DNA of 49,737 nt. Origin: an uncultured Acidovorax sp. Its GTDB lineage: Bacteria; Pseudomonadota; Gammaproteobacteria; Burkholderiales; Burkholderiaceae_C. The DNA is taken from NCBI GenBank assembly GCA_913774955.1, contig CAJYKV010000002.1, positions 1 to 49,737 of the forward strand, read 5' to 3'. The notes under the pieces were generated by a model, which was not told the origin of the DNA, searched no databases, and saw nothing but the letters and a program-made list of their open reading frames with translations. Position 1 is the first letter of the stretch. Each line of letters opens with the position of its first letter. Positions 17,051-27,947 of this stretch are shown here, piece by piece. Made by a program: the position numbers and the translations under genes.

Positions 17051-18259
17051 ATGCGAATCCAAGACCATGAGACATCGGCGCCCGCCACCCCGCTCGAGGG
17101 AATACGCGTGCTGGACCTGGGCCAATACATCGCGGGTCCTGGAGCGGCGATGGTGCTGGCCGAACTGGGCGCGGAGGTGGTCAAGGTCGAGCCGCTGGCG
17201 GGCGACCAGGCCCGGCACATCGGCAGCTACGGCGAATCGATGATCCGGGCCTACAGCCGCGGCAAGCAGTCGATCGCACTGGACCTCAAAAGCGAGGCGG
17301 GCCGCGAGATCGCCTGGCGGCTGGTCGCCCGCAGCGACGTGCTGATCCAGAACCTGCGGCCCGGCGCGGTCGAGGCGCTGGGTTTCGGCCCGGCGGCGGT
17401 GCGCGAACGCTTCCCCGCCCTCATCTACCTCTCCATCTCGGGCTTCGGCCACCGCGGGCCCTCGGCCGAACGGCCGGGCTACGACATCGCCGCGCAGGCC
17501 GAAAGCGGGCTCATGTCGGTCACCGGCGAGCGCGACCGGCTGCCGCAGAAAGTGGGCGTGCCGATCATCGACGCCGCCGCGGCCCACCTGGGCGCGCAGG
17601 CCGTGCTGGCGGCGCTGTACGGCCGCGCGCGCACCGGCCGTGGCGAGACGCTGCACACGTCGCTGCTCGAAGTGGCGATGCACCTGCAGGCCACCACCTG
17701 GTGCGACTACCTGGGCGGCGCTCCCGAGCCCACGCGCATCGGCGACGGCCAGCCCCACAACGCACCGGCGGCCGAAGTACTGCCCACGCGCGACGGCCAC
17801 ATCGTGCTGTCGGCCTATGCGGAGGACCACTGGGCGCGCTTCTGCCGCGCCGTCGGCCGCGAGGAACTCATCACGGATCCGCGCTTTTGCAGCAACGCGC
17901 TGCGCGTTCGGCACCGCGACGAGCTCAGGGCCGTGCTGCGCGACTGCCTGTCGGCGATGAGCAGCGAAGAATGCGTCGCACTGCTCGGCCGCCACCAGAT
18001 CGTGGTCGGCGCCGTGCGCAGCTATGGACAGGTGCTGCAGAGCCCGGACGTGCAGGCCAGCGGCATGCTGGTCGAAGCAGCGTCGGCCGACGGGACACGG
18101 CACGCCGCGCTGGCCCTGCCCTACGCCTTCGGCGACGCACCCCGCGCCGCGCCGAGAGCCGCATCGGCCTGCGGCGGCGACACCGACGCCGTGCTCGGCG
18201 CGCTGGGCTTCGACGCGCGCCAGATCACCGCGCTGCGCCGCCAGGGCGCCGTCGCCTGA
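17051..18259 (+). CDS. CaiB/BaiF family (class III) CoA-transferase
   Basis: A 402-residue class III CoA-transferase that moves CoA between carboxylates. Hallmarks are GIRVLDLGQYIAGPGAAMVL at the front, AELGAEVVKVEP, RGKQSIALDLKS, LIQNLRPGAVEALGFG, LIYLSISGFGHRGP, and VGVPIIDAAAAHLGAQ with the catalytic Asp174. Length is usual. It is the first gene of a rightward cluster with a DUF1254 protein and a Bug binding protein, under a divergent LysR regulator, which suggests uptake and CoA activation of a particular carboxylic acid. The acid cannot be named from sequence. Confidence 0.9.
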   Translation: MRIQDHETSAPATPLEGIRVLDLGQYIAGPGAAMVLAELGAEVVKVEPLAGDQARHIGSYGESMIRAYSRGKQSIALDLKSEAGREIAWRLVARSDVLIQNLRPGAVEALGFGPAAVRERFPALIYLSISGFGHRGPSAERPGYDIAAQAESGLMSVTGERDRLPQKVGVPIIDAAAAHLGAQAVLAALYGRARTGRGETLHTSLLEVAMHLQATTWCDYLGGAPEPTRIGDGQPHNAPAAEVLPTRDGHIVLSAYAEDHWARFCRAVGREELITDPRFCSNALRVRHRDELRAVLRDCLSAMSSEECVALLGRHQIVVGAVRSYGQVLQSPDVQASGMLVEAASADGTRHAALALPYAFGDAPRAAPRAASACGGDTDAVLGALGFDARQITALRRQGAVA

Positions 18260-18289
18260 AACATCCCGTCCACAGCCCCCGCATTTCCG

Positions 18290-19561
18290 ATGACGCTCCA
18301 TCCCCCATCCGGCTCCGGCCCGACGGCCGCCGAGGCCGCCGTGATCCAGACACTGCCTCTCTTCGAGATGATGCGCATGCGCGCGGCCACCACGTCCAGG
18401 CGCCATCCCGCGCTGGGCTTTGCCTCGGACGAGCGCGGATCGGCCTGGCGATGGGTCAACCAGTTCACCCACACCCACCGCCGGCTCGGCCCCCAGGACC
18501 GCGAGGTCGTGAGCCCGAACAACGACACGGTCTACAGCAATGCATGGATCGACCTGTCCGAGGGGCCGGTGGTGATCGAGTCACCGGACATGGGCGAGCG
18601 CTACTGGACGCTCGGGCTGCTCGACGCCTGGACCAATCCCTTCGCGTATGTCGGCCGCCGCACCACCGGCAACCGCCCGCAGCGCACGCTGGTGCACGGC
18701 CCGGGCTGGCGCGGCGACGTTCCCGCGGAGGTCACCACCACCATCGCCGCGCCGGGCGACGACGCATGGCTCATCGGCCGCATCCTGGTCGACGACGACG
18801 GGCCCGATGCCGACCGCGTGCGCTCGCTGCAGCAGGCCTTGCGCATGCGGCGCATCGACGGCAGCGATGCCGCCATGCGTGTGGACACCGCCCTCGATGG
18901 CCGGGACACGGGCGTGCCCACCGCAGCACGCTACCGCGCGGTGGTCGACGCGGCACTGCGCGGCAACCCGCCCCCCGCTGGCGAATCGCTCGCGTGGCCG
19001 CCCGGGGACGAGGCACTGGCGGCGGCCCTGCCGGCTGTCTACGAACGGCTGCGCACCGCCGGCCAGCCCCACGCCCTGGGGGACGGCTGGGCCATCCCGG
19101 TGATGGTCCGAACGCACTGGGGCGACGACCATGTCTCCCGGGCACGCATCGCGCGCAACTTCATCGGCGCCCTGGGCATCGACGAAGCCATGTACCCGAC
19201 GGCCGAGATCGATGCGGCGGGCGAACCTCTGCACGGCTCCCGGCGCTACGAACTGCGCTTCGCACCGGGGCGCGCGCCGCGGGTCGATGCGTTCTGGTCG
19301 CTCACCATGTACCGGCGCAGCGACTGCCTGTTCGTCGCCAACCCGATCCACCGCTATTCGATCGGCGACCGCACCCCGGGGTTGCGCGCCGAAGCGGACG
19401 GCAGCCTCGCCATCCGCCTGCAGGCCGACGATCCCGGGCCGGATGCCAACTGGCTGCCGGCCCCCGCGGGCGATCTCTTCTACGTGGTGCTGCGGCTGTA
19501 CCAACCCGGCCGTGAGCACCTCGAACTGCGCTTCGACTATCCGCCGATCCGCCCGCTCTGA
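18290..19561 (+). CDS. DUF1254/DUF1214 domain protein
   Basis: A 423-residue protein. The N-terminal DUF1254 region contains SPNNDTVYSNAWIDLSEGPV and MGERYWTLGLLDAWTNPFAY, and the C-terminal DUF1214 region contains RYELRFAPGRAPRVDAFWS and NPIHRYSIGDRTPGL. No signal peptide is visible, whereas many DUF1254 proteins are exported. The biochemical function of the pair of domains is not established. Spacing of 30 bp to the CoA-transferase and 32 bp to the Bug protein supports one transcript, so it may act on the same substrate. Confidence 0.85.
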   Translation: MTLHPPSGSGPTAAEAAVIQTLPLFEMMRMRAATTSRRHPALGFASDERGSAWRWVNQFTHTHRRLGPQDREVVSPNNDTVYSNAWIDLSEGPVVIESPDMGERYWTLGLLDAWTNPFAYVGRRTTGNRPQRTLVHGPGWRGDVPAEVTTTIAAPGDDAWLIGRILVDDDGPDADRVRSLQQALRMRRIDGSDAAMRVDTALDGRDTGVPTAARYRAVVDAALRGNPPPAGESLAWPPGDEALAAALPAVYERLRTAGQPHALGDGWAIPVMVRTHWGDDHVSRARIARNFIGALGIDEAMYPTAEIDAAGEPLHGSRRYELRFAPGRAPRVDAFWSLTMYRRSDCLFVANPIHRYSIGDRTPGLRAEADGSLAIRLQADDPGPDANWLPAPAGDLFYVVLRLYQPGREHLELRFDYPPIRPL

Positions 19562-19593
19562 CGCACGATTTCAACAAGACGGAGACAAGCGCC

Positions 19594-20571
19594 ATGCCCA
19601 TCCATCGCCGCCACCTGCTCGCCTCGGCCGCCGCCGGGCTGGCGCTGCCCTGGCACCTGCCCGCTCCCGCCCAGGCGTGGCCCGCCCGGCCGATCCGCCT
19701 CGTGTCGCCCTATGGTCCCGGGGGGTCGAACGACCTCCTCACGCGGGTGCTGGGCGAATTCCTGGCGCGCCGCCTGGGCCAGGGCATCGTGGTCGAGAAC
19801 AAGGCCGGTGCCGGCACGCGCATCGCCAACGAATCCGTGGCCAAGGCCGCTCCCGATGGCTACACGCTGCTGCATGCCGCGGCGCCGATCGCGATCGGCG
19901 AGGCGCTCTACAAGGAGCTGCCCTACGACGTGCACAAGAGCTTCACCGCGATCGGCAGCACGGCCATCGCGCCGCTGTTCCTGGTGGTGAACGCCCAGGC
20001 CCCCTACAAGACCCTGGCCGAATTCATCCGGCACGCGAAGGAGGACCCGAAGGGCGCGACCTTCGGATCGCCCGGTGCCGGTTCGGCGCCGCACCTCACG
20101 GCCGAGCTGCTGCTGCGCGCAGCGGATGCCAAGGGTGTCGTCGTGCAGTACCGGGGCGATGCACCGGCCTACACCGAGCTGCTGGCCGGCCGGATCGACG
20201 CCACGCTGACGGCCATTTCCACGGCCGTGCCGCACATCCAGGCCGGCAAGCTGCGCGTGCTGGGCGTGGCGAACGAAGACCGCACGCCGCTCTACCCCGA
20301 TGCACCGACCCTGCGGGAGCAGGGCCTTTCCACCGTGGTCGGCTACGGCTGGTACGGCATGCTCGCGCCGGCCGGCACGCCACCCGAGATCGTGGCGCGC
20401 CTCCACACCGAACTGCAGGCCGCTCTGGCGGATCCGGAGATCCGGCGCAAGGCGGAAGCCGCCGGCCTGCAGCCGCGCGGCGGCACGCCTGCCGAGTTCA
20501 GCGCATTCATCGCGAGCGAGACCCGCAAATGGGCACGGATCATCCAGGCCGCGCAGATCACGGCGGAATGA
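19594..20571 (+). CDS. Bug/TctC family periplasmic substrate-binding protein
   Basis: A 325-residue tripartite tricarboxylate transporter receptor family protein. A signal peptide (RRHLLASAAAGLALPWHL, cleaved after AQA near residue 27) precedes WPARPIRLVSPYGPGGSNDL, the family opening, then VENKAGAGTRIANESVAKA and APDGYTLLHA. These Bug proteins bind organic acids in the periplasm and are greatly expanded in Burkholderiales, usually without an adjacent TctAB membrane pair, as here. A GGAGA ribosome site stands before ATG 19594. It completes the LysR-linked CoA-transferase cluster and probably captures that pathway's acid. Confidence 0.9.
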   Translation: MPIHRRHLLASAAAGLALPWHLPAPAQAWPARPIRLVSPYGPGGSNDLLTRVLGEFLARRLGQGIVVENKAGAGTRIANESVAKAAPDGYTLLHAAAPIAIGEALYKELPYDVHKSFTAIGSTAIAPLFLVVNAQAPYKTLAEFIRHAKEDPKGATFGSPGAGSAPHLTAELLLRAADAKGVVVQYRGDAPAYTELLAGRIDATLTAISTAVPHIQAGKLRVLGVANEDRTPLYPDAPTLREQGLSTVVGYGWYGMLAPAGTPPEIVARLHTELQAALADPEIRRKAEAAGLQPRGGTPAEFSAFIASETRKWARIIQAAQITAE

Positions 20572-20607
20572 CGTCCGCGCCGCGGCAGGTGTTCCACCCG
20601 CGAGGAC

Positions 20608-20632
20608 AAAAAAATACCCGCCGGAGCGGGTA
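20608..20632 (-). terminator. Intrinsic terminator for the FrnE-like gene
   Basis: On the minus strand TACCCGC and GCGGGTA (20632-20626 and 20621-20615) form a 7-bp G+C-rich stem with a four-base loop followed directly by seven T residues (20614-20608). It lies about 120 nt past the stop of the leftward FrnE-like gene. Confidence 0.85.
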
Positions 20633-20750
20633 AACAGCAGCCATGTAAGGAGGGAGGGAGAAGAGACAGCGGCTGCCGAACCGCTAATGTGCTCTCCTTG
20701 ACTTAGGCCAAACTTAAGGATGAGCTGCCCCCATGGCCGGGCCGCTTCGC

Positions 20751-21449
20751 TCACCTCTGGGCGGCGATCTGCCGCAGCGCCTGCTCGAACACCTCGGGCG
20801 GCTGTCCGCCCTGGATCAGGTGGCGCTCGTTCACGATCACGGCCGGCACGGAGTGGATGCCGTGCTGCTGGTAGAAGGCCTCGCGCTCGCGCACGGCATC
20901 GGCGTATTCATCGGAATCGAGCACCTCCTGCGCGCGCGCCGCATCCAGGCCGGCACCCGCGGCCAACCGCACCAACAGGGCCCGGTCGCCGGGGTCGCGG
21001 CCCTCGGTGAAGTAGGCGTGGAACAGGGCGCGCTTGAGCGCCGACTGCGCAGCGGGGCCCGCGGTCTCTTCCGCCCAGTGCAGCAGCCGGTGCGCATCGA
21101 AGGTGTTGTAGATGCGGCTGCGGCGGTCCATGCGGAACTCGAAGCCCAGGGCCGCGCCGCGCTCGGCGATGGCGCGCTGCGTCTGCACGGTCTGCTCGGC
21201 GGAGGCGCCGTACTTCTCGGCCAGGTGCTCGCCGATGTCCTGGCCGCCCGCAGGCATGCGGGGGTTCAGCTCGAACGGCTGGAAATGCACCTCTGCCTGC
21301 ACGGTACCGCCGAGCGATTGCAGCGCACGGTCGAGCGACTGCAGGCCGATGGCGCACCACGGGCAGGAAATGTCGGAGACGAAATCGATCCGCAGCGGCA
21401 CGGCGGCATTGGCGGGGGCGGGGGCGGGGGCGGAAACGGTGTCGGTCAT
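20751..21449 (-). CDS. FrnE-like DsbA family oxidoreductase
   Basis: A 232-residue DsbA/FrnE thioredoxin-fold protein. The active site SCPWCAIG places Cys29 and Cys32 at the start of the fold, and the C-terminal half shows the family's GIHSVPAVIVNERHLIQGGQ with the cis-proline. No signal peptide, so cytoplasmic, as for FrnE proteins that handle thiols or isomerise disulfides. ATG 21449 has an AGGAG site 8 nt upstream; longer open frame upstream lacks family similarity. The N-terminus has an Ala-Pro repeat encoded by a C-rich repeat. It is divergent from alkB (148 bp between starts). Confidence 0.88.
   Translation of the reverse strand: MTDTVSAPAPAPANAAVPLRIDFVSDISCPWCAIGLQSLDRALQSLGGTVQAEVHFQPFELNPRMPAGGQDIGEHLAEKYGASAEQTVQTQRAIAERGAALGFEFRMDRRSRIYNTFDAHRLLHWAEETAGPAAQSALKRALFHAYFTEGRDPGDRALLVRLAAGAGLDAARAQEVLDSDEYADAVREREAFYQQHGIHSVPAVIVNERHLIQGGQPPEVFEQALRQIAAQR
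21411..21433 (+). repeat. GGGGGC tandem repeat, G-quadruplex candidate
   Basis: Three G5 tracts (21414-21418, 21420-21424, 21426-21430) are separated by single C residues and flanked by GG on both sides. On the other strand it encodes the Ala-Pro repeat at residues 6-12 of the FrnE-like protein, just after the start codon. Three or four-layer quadruplex folding and slippage are both plausible. Confidence 0.6.
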
Positions 21450-21597
21450 GGATGGGCTCCTGAAGGCTCGTGTCCCGGCAGGGGACTGCCCCGCAGAGCA
21501 TGCCAGGGCGCGAGAGCCCTTGCAGGAGCGCGGCGATGCCACCATCCTGAGACTGTTTCGGTTCGTTCCTCCCCTGCCCTGTTTGGCCTCCACTTCC

Positions 21598-22257
21598 ATG
21601 ACACCCGATCTGTTCGACGGCGACCCGCTGGGCGCGCCCCCTTCCGGCCCCCTCGTGCTCGGCCCGGGCGCGGCGCTGCTGCGCGGCTTTGCGCTGCCGG
21701 TGGCGCAGGCATTGCGGGACGAAGTGCTCGCCATCGCCCGGGCTGCCCCCTGGCGGCGCATGGAAACGCCGGGCGGGCGGCAGATGTCGGTGGCCACCAC
21801 GTCGTGCGGCGAGCTCGGCTGGGTGAGCGACCGGCGCGGCTACCGCTACGTCGCCCGCGACCCGGTGAGCGGCATGCCGTGGCCGGTAATGCCTGCCGTG
21901 TTGCGTGCCCTGGCCCGCGAGGCCGCTGCAGCGGCAGGCCATCCCGGCTTCGATCCCGACAGCTGCCTGGTCAACCGCTATGCCCCGGGCACGCGGCTTT
22001 CGCTGCACCAGGACCGTGACGAGCGCGACCTGCAGGCCCCGATCGTGTCGGTGTCGCTGGGACTGGGTGCGGTCTTTCTCTGGGGCGGGCTCGCGCGCAC
22101 CGATCGCGCGGAGCGTGTGCCGCTGCAGCACGGCGACGTGGTGGCCTGGGGCGGGCCGGACCGGCTGCGCTTCCACGGCGTGCTGCCGGTGCGCGAGGGA
22201 ACGCATCCGCAATGGGGCGATGCGCGGGTGAACCTCACCTTCCGCCGCGCGGGCTGA
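21598..22257 (+). CDS. alkB: Alkylated DNA repair dioxygenase AlkB
   Basis: A 219-residue 2-oxoglutarate/Fe(II) dioxygenase that removes methyl groups such as 1-methyladenine and 3-methylcytosine from DNA. The conserved path is visible: ALLRGFALP, GRQMSVATTSCGELGWVSD, NRYAPGTRLSLHQDRDE (the HxD iron ligands), PIVSVSLGLGAVFLWGG, RFHGV with the distal iron His, and RVNLTFRR with the 2-oxoglutarate Arg. Length and order match E. coli AlkB. ATG 21598 is supported by the family's short N-terminus. No Ada gene or Ada box is seen nearby. Confidence 0.95.
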   Translation: MTPDLFDGDPLGAPPSGPLVLGPGAALLRGFALPVAQALRDEVLAIARAAPWRRMETPGGRQMSVATTSCGELGWVSDRRGYRYVARDPVSGMPWPVMPAVLRALAREAAAAAGHPGFDPDSCLVNRYAPGTRLSLHQDRDERDLQAPIVSVSLGLGAVFLWGGLARTDRAERVPLQHGDVVAWGGPDRLRFHGVLPVREGTHPQWGDARVNLTFRRAG

Positions 22258-22297
22258 ACGGGCCGGCAACGGCCCCGCCCGCGCCCTGCCGCCGCGC

Positions 22298-23251
22298 TCA
22301 GGCCCGGGCGGATGCGCGCCGGGCCGCCATCGCGCCGCCGCCATGGCCCGGGCGGACCGGAGCGCGCGGCACGTTCTGACCGGCGGGCGCATCGGTGGAC
22401 AGGGCCAGCGACGAATGCTGCGGAAGCTCGAAGCCCCGTGCCGGGTCCTGCACGGCCCAGGCGCGGATCTTCGGGGCGCTCGCCTGGACGCTGCCGAAGA
22501 TGGTGGCGAACGCCACGTCGGCCGCATCGCGGCCGGTGGCCAGCCGCACCATGCCCATGGGAATCGCCGTGCCAGACGGATCGAACACGTACCAGCGGTC
22601 GCCCAGGTAGGCCTCCACGTAGGCATGGAAGTCCGGCGGGCCGAGGGCGGGATCGGCTCCGTAGTCGGTGCCGGTGGCGATGCGCGCCGGAATGCTCAGT
22701 GCGCGGCACAGGGCGATCATGAGGTGCGCGAAATCGCGGCACACACCCACGCGCTCCACGAAGGTGTCGACGGCCGAGGTGGTCGAGTTGGAGGTGTTCG
22801 AGCGGAAGGCCACGTGGCTGCGCACCCAGTCGCAGATCGTCTGCACGCGGCTGTAGCCCTGCCAGAGATGGCCGAACTCGCGCATCGCGAGGTTGGCGAG
22901 CCGGTCGGATTGGCAGTACCGGCTCGGCAGGATGTAGCCGAACACCTCCGGCGGCAGCTCGCGCACCGGCACTTCCGGAATGCGCGCCGGATCGGCGGTT
23001 TGGTGGTCCATGTCGATCGTGGCCGCATACGCTATGGCGAGCGGACCGGGACCGGCGTGCAGGCGCATGCCACGCGTGCCGGTGGCGGGGTCGGTGTACA
23101 GCTGCGGGACGACGGGCTGGCTGATCTCGAGGCTCTCGTCCACGACGCTCTGGCTGCCCGTCTGCGCGGCATGGATGTTGAAGACGAAGTCCGCGCCCGG
23201 GCCTTCGCCCACCTGGTACTCCAACTCGACCTGGAGCTTGATTCGGATCAT
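22298..23251 (-). CDS. Transglutaminase-like domain protein
   Basis: A 317-residue transglutaminase-superfamily protein, cytoplasmic by the absence of a signal peptide. An N-terminal beta-domain (residues 1-100) is followed by the core with Cys171 in VGVCRDFAHLMIALCRAL, the His in PPDFHAYVEAYL, and the Asp in WYVFDPSGTA, a complete Cys-His-Asp triad. Such bacterial proteins are probably proteases or amidases; some sit with ATP-grasp and alpha-E proteins, but none is next to this copy. The last 30 residues are low-complexity Ala/Gly/Arg. It is divergent from katE. Confidence 0.85.
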   Translation of the reverse strand: MIRIKLQVELEYQVGEGPGADFVFNIHAAQTGSQSVVDESLEISQPVVPQLYTDPATGTRGMRLHAGPGPLAIAYAATIDMDHQTADPARIPEVPVRELPPEVFGYILPSRYCQSDRLANLAMREFGHLWQGYSRVQTICDWVRSHVAFRSNTSNSTTSAVDTFVERVGVCRDFAHLMIALCRALSIPARIATGTDYGADPALGPPDFHAYVEAYLGDRWYVFDPSGTAIPMGMVRLATGRDAADVAFATIFGSVQASAPKIRAWAVQDPARGFELPQHSSLALSTDAPAGQNVPRAPVRPGHGGGAMAARRASARA

Positions 23252-23396
23252 GTGGTTCTCGATGCGGTGTTGGTGATGTCGAGCCGGCCGCCGTGGCCTG
23301 CTCGCCGCGGTCCGCCATCTCGCCGTTCAGTATCCGGCCGGCCTTCCGCGCGGGCTGTCAGCCGAAGGCGCATCGCCGCGCAGGGCGGGACGGAAC

Positions 23397-23449
23397 CAAG
23401 CGCGCTTGTCCTACAGCCCGCAGCCCGGCCGCGGGCAAAAGATGCCCGC
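23397..23449 (+). promoter_or_regulatory. Palindrome and hairpin in the katE upstream region
   Basis: CAAGCGCGCTTG (23397-23408) is a perfect 12-bp palindrome. GCGGGCA (23431-23437) pairs with TGCCCGC (23443-23449) around a five-base loop about 40 nt before the katE ATG. The remaining 237-bp gap between the divergent genes shows nothing else clear. Confidence 0.45.
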
Positions 23450-23488
23450 TTACGTTGCCGCGACCGTCGCCACCCCACGAGGATTCCC

Positions 23489-25627
<2,139 letters not shown>

Positions 25628-25710
25628 TGCAACCCGCGGCGACCGCGCCCCTGCAGGGCGCACCCCACTCATTTTCGCCCCGCGAAATCTCCGAAGGACA
25701 ACAGACCTCC

Positions 25711-26088
25711 ATGACCCCGCTGCGTATCCTCTACGTGGAAGACAACGCCGAACTCCGTGAAACCATCGGCATGCTGCTGGAGGGCGACGACCGCGATGTC
25801 GTTTCCTGCTCCACGGCGGAGGAAGCGCTCCAGCTGGACGCCCCGCGCCCCTTCGACATCGTGGTGACCGACGTGAGCCTGCCGGGCATGTCGGGCACCG
25901 ATCTGTGCCGCCGCCTGCTGGCGGACGCGCCCCGGCGCTGGATCGTGCTCTGCTCGGGCTACCAGTTCGGCCACGGGCTCGACACGCTGGGACCCAACGT
26001 GCGCGCGCTGCTCAAGCCGTTCGAACTCGAAGACCTGGAGGCGCTGATGGAATCCATCTCCCAGGCGCTGCGGTCGCCGGCCGCTTGA
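25711..26088 (+). CDS. Single-domain response regulator
   Basis: A 125-residue stand-alone receiver domain. Acidic pair Glu10-Asp11 (LYVEDN), phospho-acceptor Asp54 (VVTDVSLPG), Ser82 and Lys102 (LLKPFE) are all in place. There is no output domain, so it probably works as a phosphate carrier or sink, as in phosphorelays. I chose ATG 25711 since LRILYVEDN is the usual N-terminus; the longer frame from 25591 overlaps katE. It ends 81 bp from the end of the convergent histidine-kinase operon, so it is a candidate partner of one of those kinases. Confidence 0.88.
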   Translation: MTPLRILYVEDNAELRETIGMLLEGDDRDVVSCSTAEEALQLDAPRPFDIVVTDVSLPGMSGTDLCRRLLADAPRRWIVLCSGYQFGHGLDTLGPNVRALLKPFELEDLEALMESISQALRSPAA

Positions 26089-26094
26089 AGGAGC

Positions 26095-26121
26095 AGGCCT
26101 CTCCGCCACCCGGAGAGGCCT
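26095..26121. terminator. Bidirectional hairpin between convergent signalling genes
   Basis: AGGCCTCTCC (26095-26104) is exactly complementary to GGAGAGGCCT (26112-26121), a 10-bp stem with a seven-base loop, placed between the receiver gene and the end of the leftward kinase operon. There is no T-run on either side, so it is either a Rho-assisted terminator or a transcript end stabiliser. Confidence 0.6.
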
Positions 26122-26169
26122 GGAGAAGGCCAGGTCCGTCGCACGGCAGGCAATGCGCCTGGAGCGCGC

Positions 26170-27342
26170 TCACTGGATGTCCGGCACCTTGCAGGGCGGC
26201 GCCTCGCGCGGCAGCTCGACACGAAAGACGGTGCGGCCCGCCTGAGACTGCAGGCGGATGCTTCCACCGTGCCCTTCCACGATCTGGTGGACGATGTAGA
26301 GCCCCAATCCCAATCCCTGGTGCCGGCCGGGCTCGCGCTCGCGGCCGCGGAAGGGATCGAAGAGCTGCGGTATCAGCGACGCGGGAATCTCCCCGCCGTT
26401 GCGCACTTCCATCGCGACGCGCTGCGGGCCGCTGCCGTCCAGCACCACCTGCACGGGCTGCTGCGCGTCGCCATGGTGGATGGCATTGCCCAGCAGGTTG
26501 GCGACCACCTGGCAGAGCCTCTCGGCATCCCAGAGCCCCCGAAGGTCCCCCGACTGCTCCACGTCGATCGCACGGTCAGGGTGGCTCGTGCGCCATTCGG
26601 CCGCGGTCCGCTGCACGAGCTCGCCCAGGTCCGCGGGCGCGACGCGCACCGGCAGGCCGCCGAACTGGCGCGCCCGCGTGACGTCGAGCAGGTCCTCGAT
26701 CATGCGGCCCATGCGCTGCGCGCTGATCTGCACCTTGTCGGCCATGGCGAGCACCTTGTCGGGCTCCTGCGTGCGCCGCAGCACCGCCGCGCTCGCCAGG
26801 ATGGCGCCGAGCGGGCCGCGCAGGTCGTGGCTGAGCACCGCCATGAACATCTCGCTGAGCTTGAGGGCCTGGGTGCGGTCCTGCAGCTCGCAGGCCAGCG
26901 CCACCTTCTGGCGGTGCAGATCGAAGAACACGTTGGCCTTGTTGACCAGCATGTGCGGATCGATCGGCTTGTAGAGGAAGTCGACGGCGCCGTTCTCGTA
27001 GCCTTTGAACTGCCAGTTCTGGTCGCGCGAGCCGGCGGTCATGAAGATGAGCGGGATGTGGCGCGTGCGCTCGCTGCCGCGGATCAGCTCGGCCAGTTCG
27101 AAGCCGTTCATCTCGGGCATCTGCACGTCGAGCATGGCGAGCGCCACGTCGGTGTGGGCGAGCAGCAGCTCCAGCGCCTCGGGGCCGGAGGCGGCCTTGA
27201 GGATGTGCACGCCATCGCGGCGCAGCAGCGCCTCCAGCGCGATCAGGTTCTCGGGCACGTCGTCCACCAGCAGGCATTTGACGGGCATGGGCGGGCGCTG
27301 GGAGGCGGCGTCCGCCACGGGCATGCGCGGCGGCGCGATCAT
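26170..27342 (-). CDS. Receiver-histidine kinase fusion protein
   Basis: A 390-residue soluble protein with an N-terminal receiver domain (CLLVDDVPEN, Asp72 in LDVQMPEMNG, Lys125 in LYKPID) followed by a histidine kinase. The H-box is VLSHDLRGPLGA with His172, and the ATPase core shows NLLGNAIHHG (N-box), GLGLGLYIVHQIVEGHGGS (G2). There is no sensor or membrane segment, so it takes its input through the receiver and passes phosphate on, possibly to the stand-alone regulator beside it. Its ATG overlaps the CheB stop (ATGA, 27342-27339), and it is the last gene of a four-gene operon. Confidence 0.9.
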   Translation of the reverse strand: MIAPPRMPVADAASQRPPMPVKCLLVDDVPENLIALEALLRRDGVHILKAASGPEALELLLAHTDVALAMLDVQMPEMNGFELAELIRGSERTRHIPLIFMTAGSRDQNWQFKGYENGAVDFLYKPIDPHMLVNKANVFFDLHRQKVALACELQDRTQALKLSEMFMAVLSHDLRGPLGAILASAAVLRRTQEPDKVLAMADKVQISAQRMGRMIEDLLDVTRARQFGGLPVRVAPADLGELVQRTAAEWRTSHPDRAIDVEQSGDLRGLWDAERLCQVVANLLGNAIHHGDAQQPVQVVLDGSGPQRVAMEVRNGGEIPASLIPQLFDPFRGREREPGRHQGLGLGLYIVHQIVEGHGGSIRLQSQAGRTVFRVELPREAPPCKVPDIQ

Positions 27343-27947
27343 GCGCGCACCCCCTGCGGCAGCGCGGCGAGCCAGTCGGCGATGCGCTGCGGCGAAAGGA
27401 CGTGGGTCGGCGTGCACAGCTGCAGCGCCGCTTCGGGCATGGAACTCATGGGAGCGCTTTCGGGATCTTGCACGATCGTCGTGCCGCCGGCGGCCTGCAC
27501 CGCGGCGATGCCCCGGGCGCCATCGTGGTTGGCGCCGGAGAGGAGGATGGCCAGCAGGCGCCCGGCATAGGCGTCTGCGGCGGATTCAAACAGAACATCG
27601 ATGGAGGGGCGCGAGAAATGCACCGGGTCGTCCACGGACAGGGCGAGCGAGGGCCCGGCATCGACGAGCAGATGGTAGTCGGGCGGCGCGAAATACACCG
27701 TGCCCGCCTCGACGGGCTCCTTGTCCTGGGCCTCGCGCAGCGGCAGCGCGCAGCGCGGCTGGAAGATGTCGCACAACAGGCTGGGCCGGTCGCGGGGCAG
27801 GTGCAGCACCACGAAGACCGAGGCCCGCTGCCTGGCAGGCAGGGCCGGCAACAGCACCGCGAGCGCTTCGATGCTGCCCGCGGAGCCGCCGATGACGATA
27901 GCGTCGAAGGGTGTCGCCGGGGCGATCGGCGCGGCGGCCAGACGCAT
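27339..27947 (-). CDS. CheB-type methylesterase domain protein without receiver
   Basis: A 202-residue protein that is only the CheB methylesterase domain. The catalytic triad is present: Ser in IGGSAGSIEAL, His in VVLHLPRDRPS and Asp in SGANHDGARGI. Classical CheB has an N-terminal receiver that controls it; here that is missing. Its normal reaction is removal of methyl groups from glutamates in chemoreceptors, but no receptor gene is present, so the target may be another protein or a distant receptor. The start ATG 27947 overlaps the CheR stop (ATGA), and its own stop overlaps the next gene. Confidence 0.88.
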   Translation of the reverse strand: MRLAAAPIAPATPFDAIVIGGSAGSIEALAVLLPALPARQRASVFVVLHLPRDRPSLLCDIFQPRCALPLREAQDKEPVEAGTVYFAPPDYHLLVDAGPSLALSVDDPVHFSRPSIDVLFESAADAYAGRLLAILLSGANHDGARGIAAVQAAGGTTIVQDPESAPMSSMPEAALQLCTPTHVLSPQRIADWLAALPQGVRA

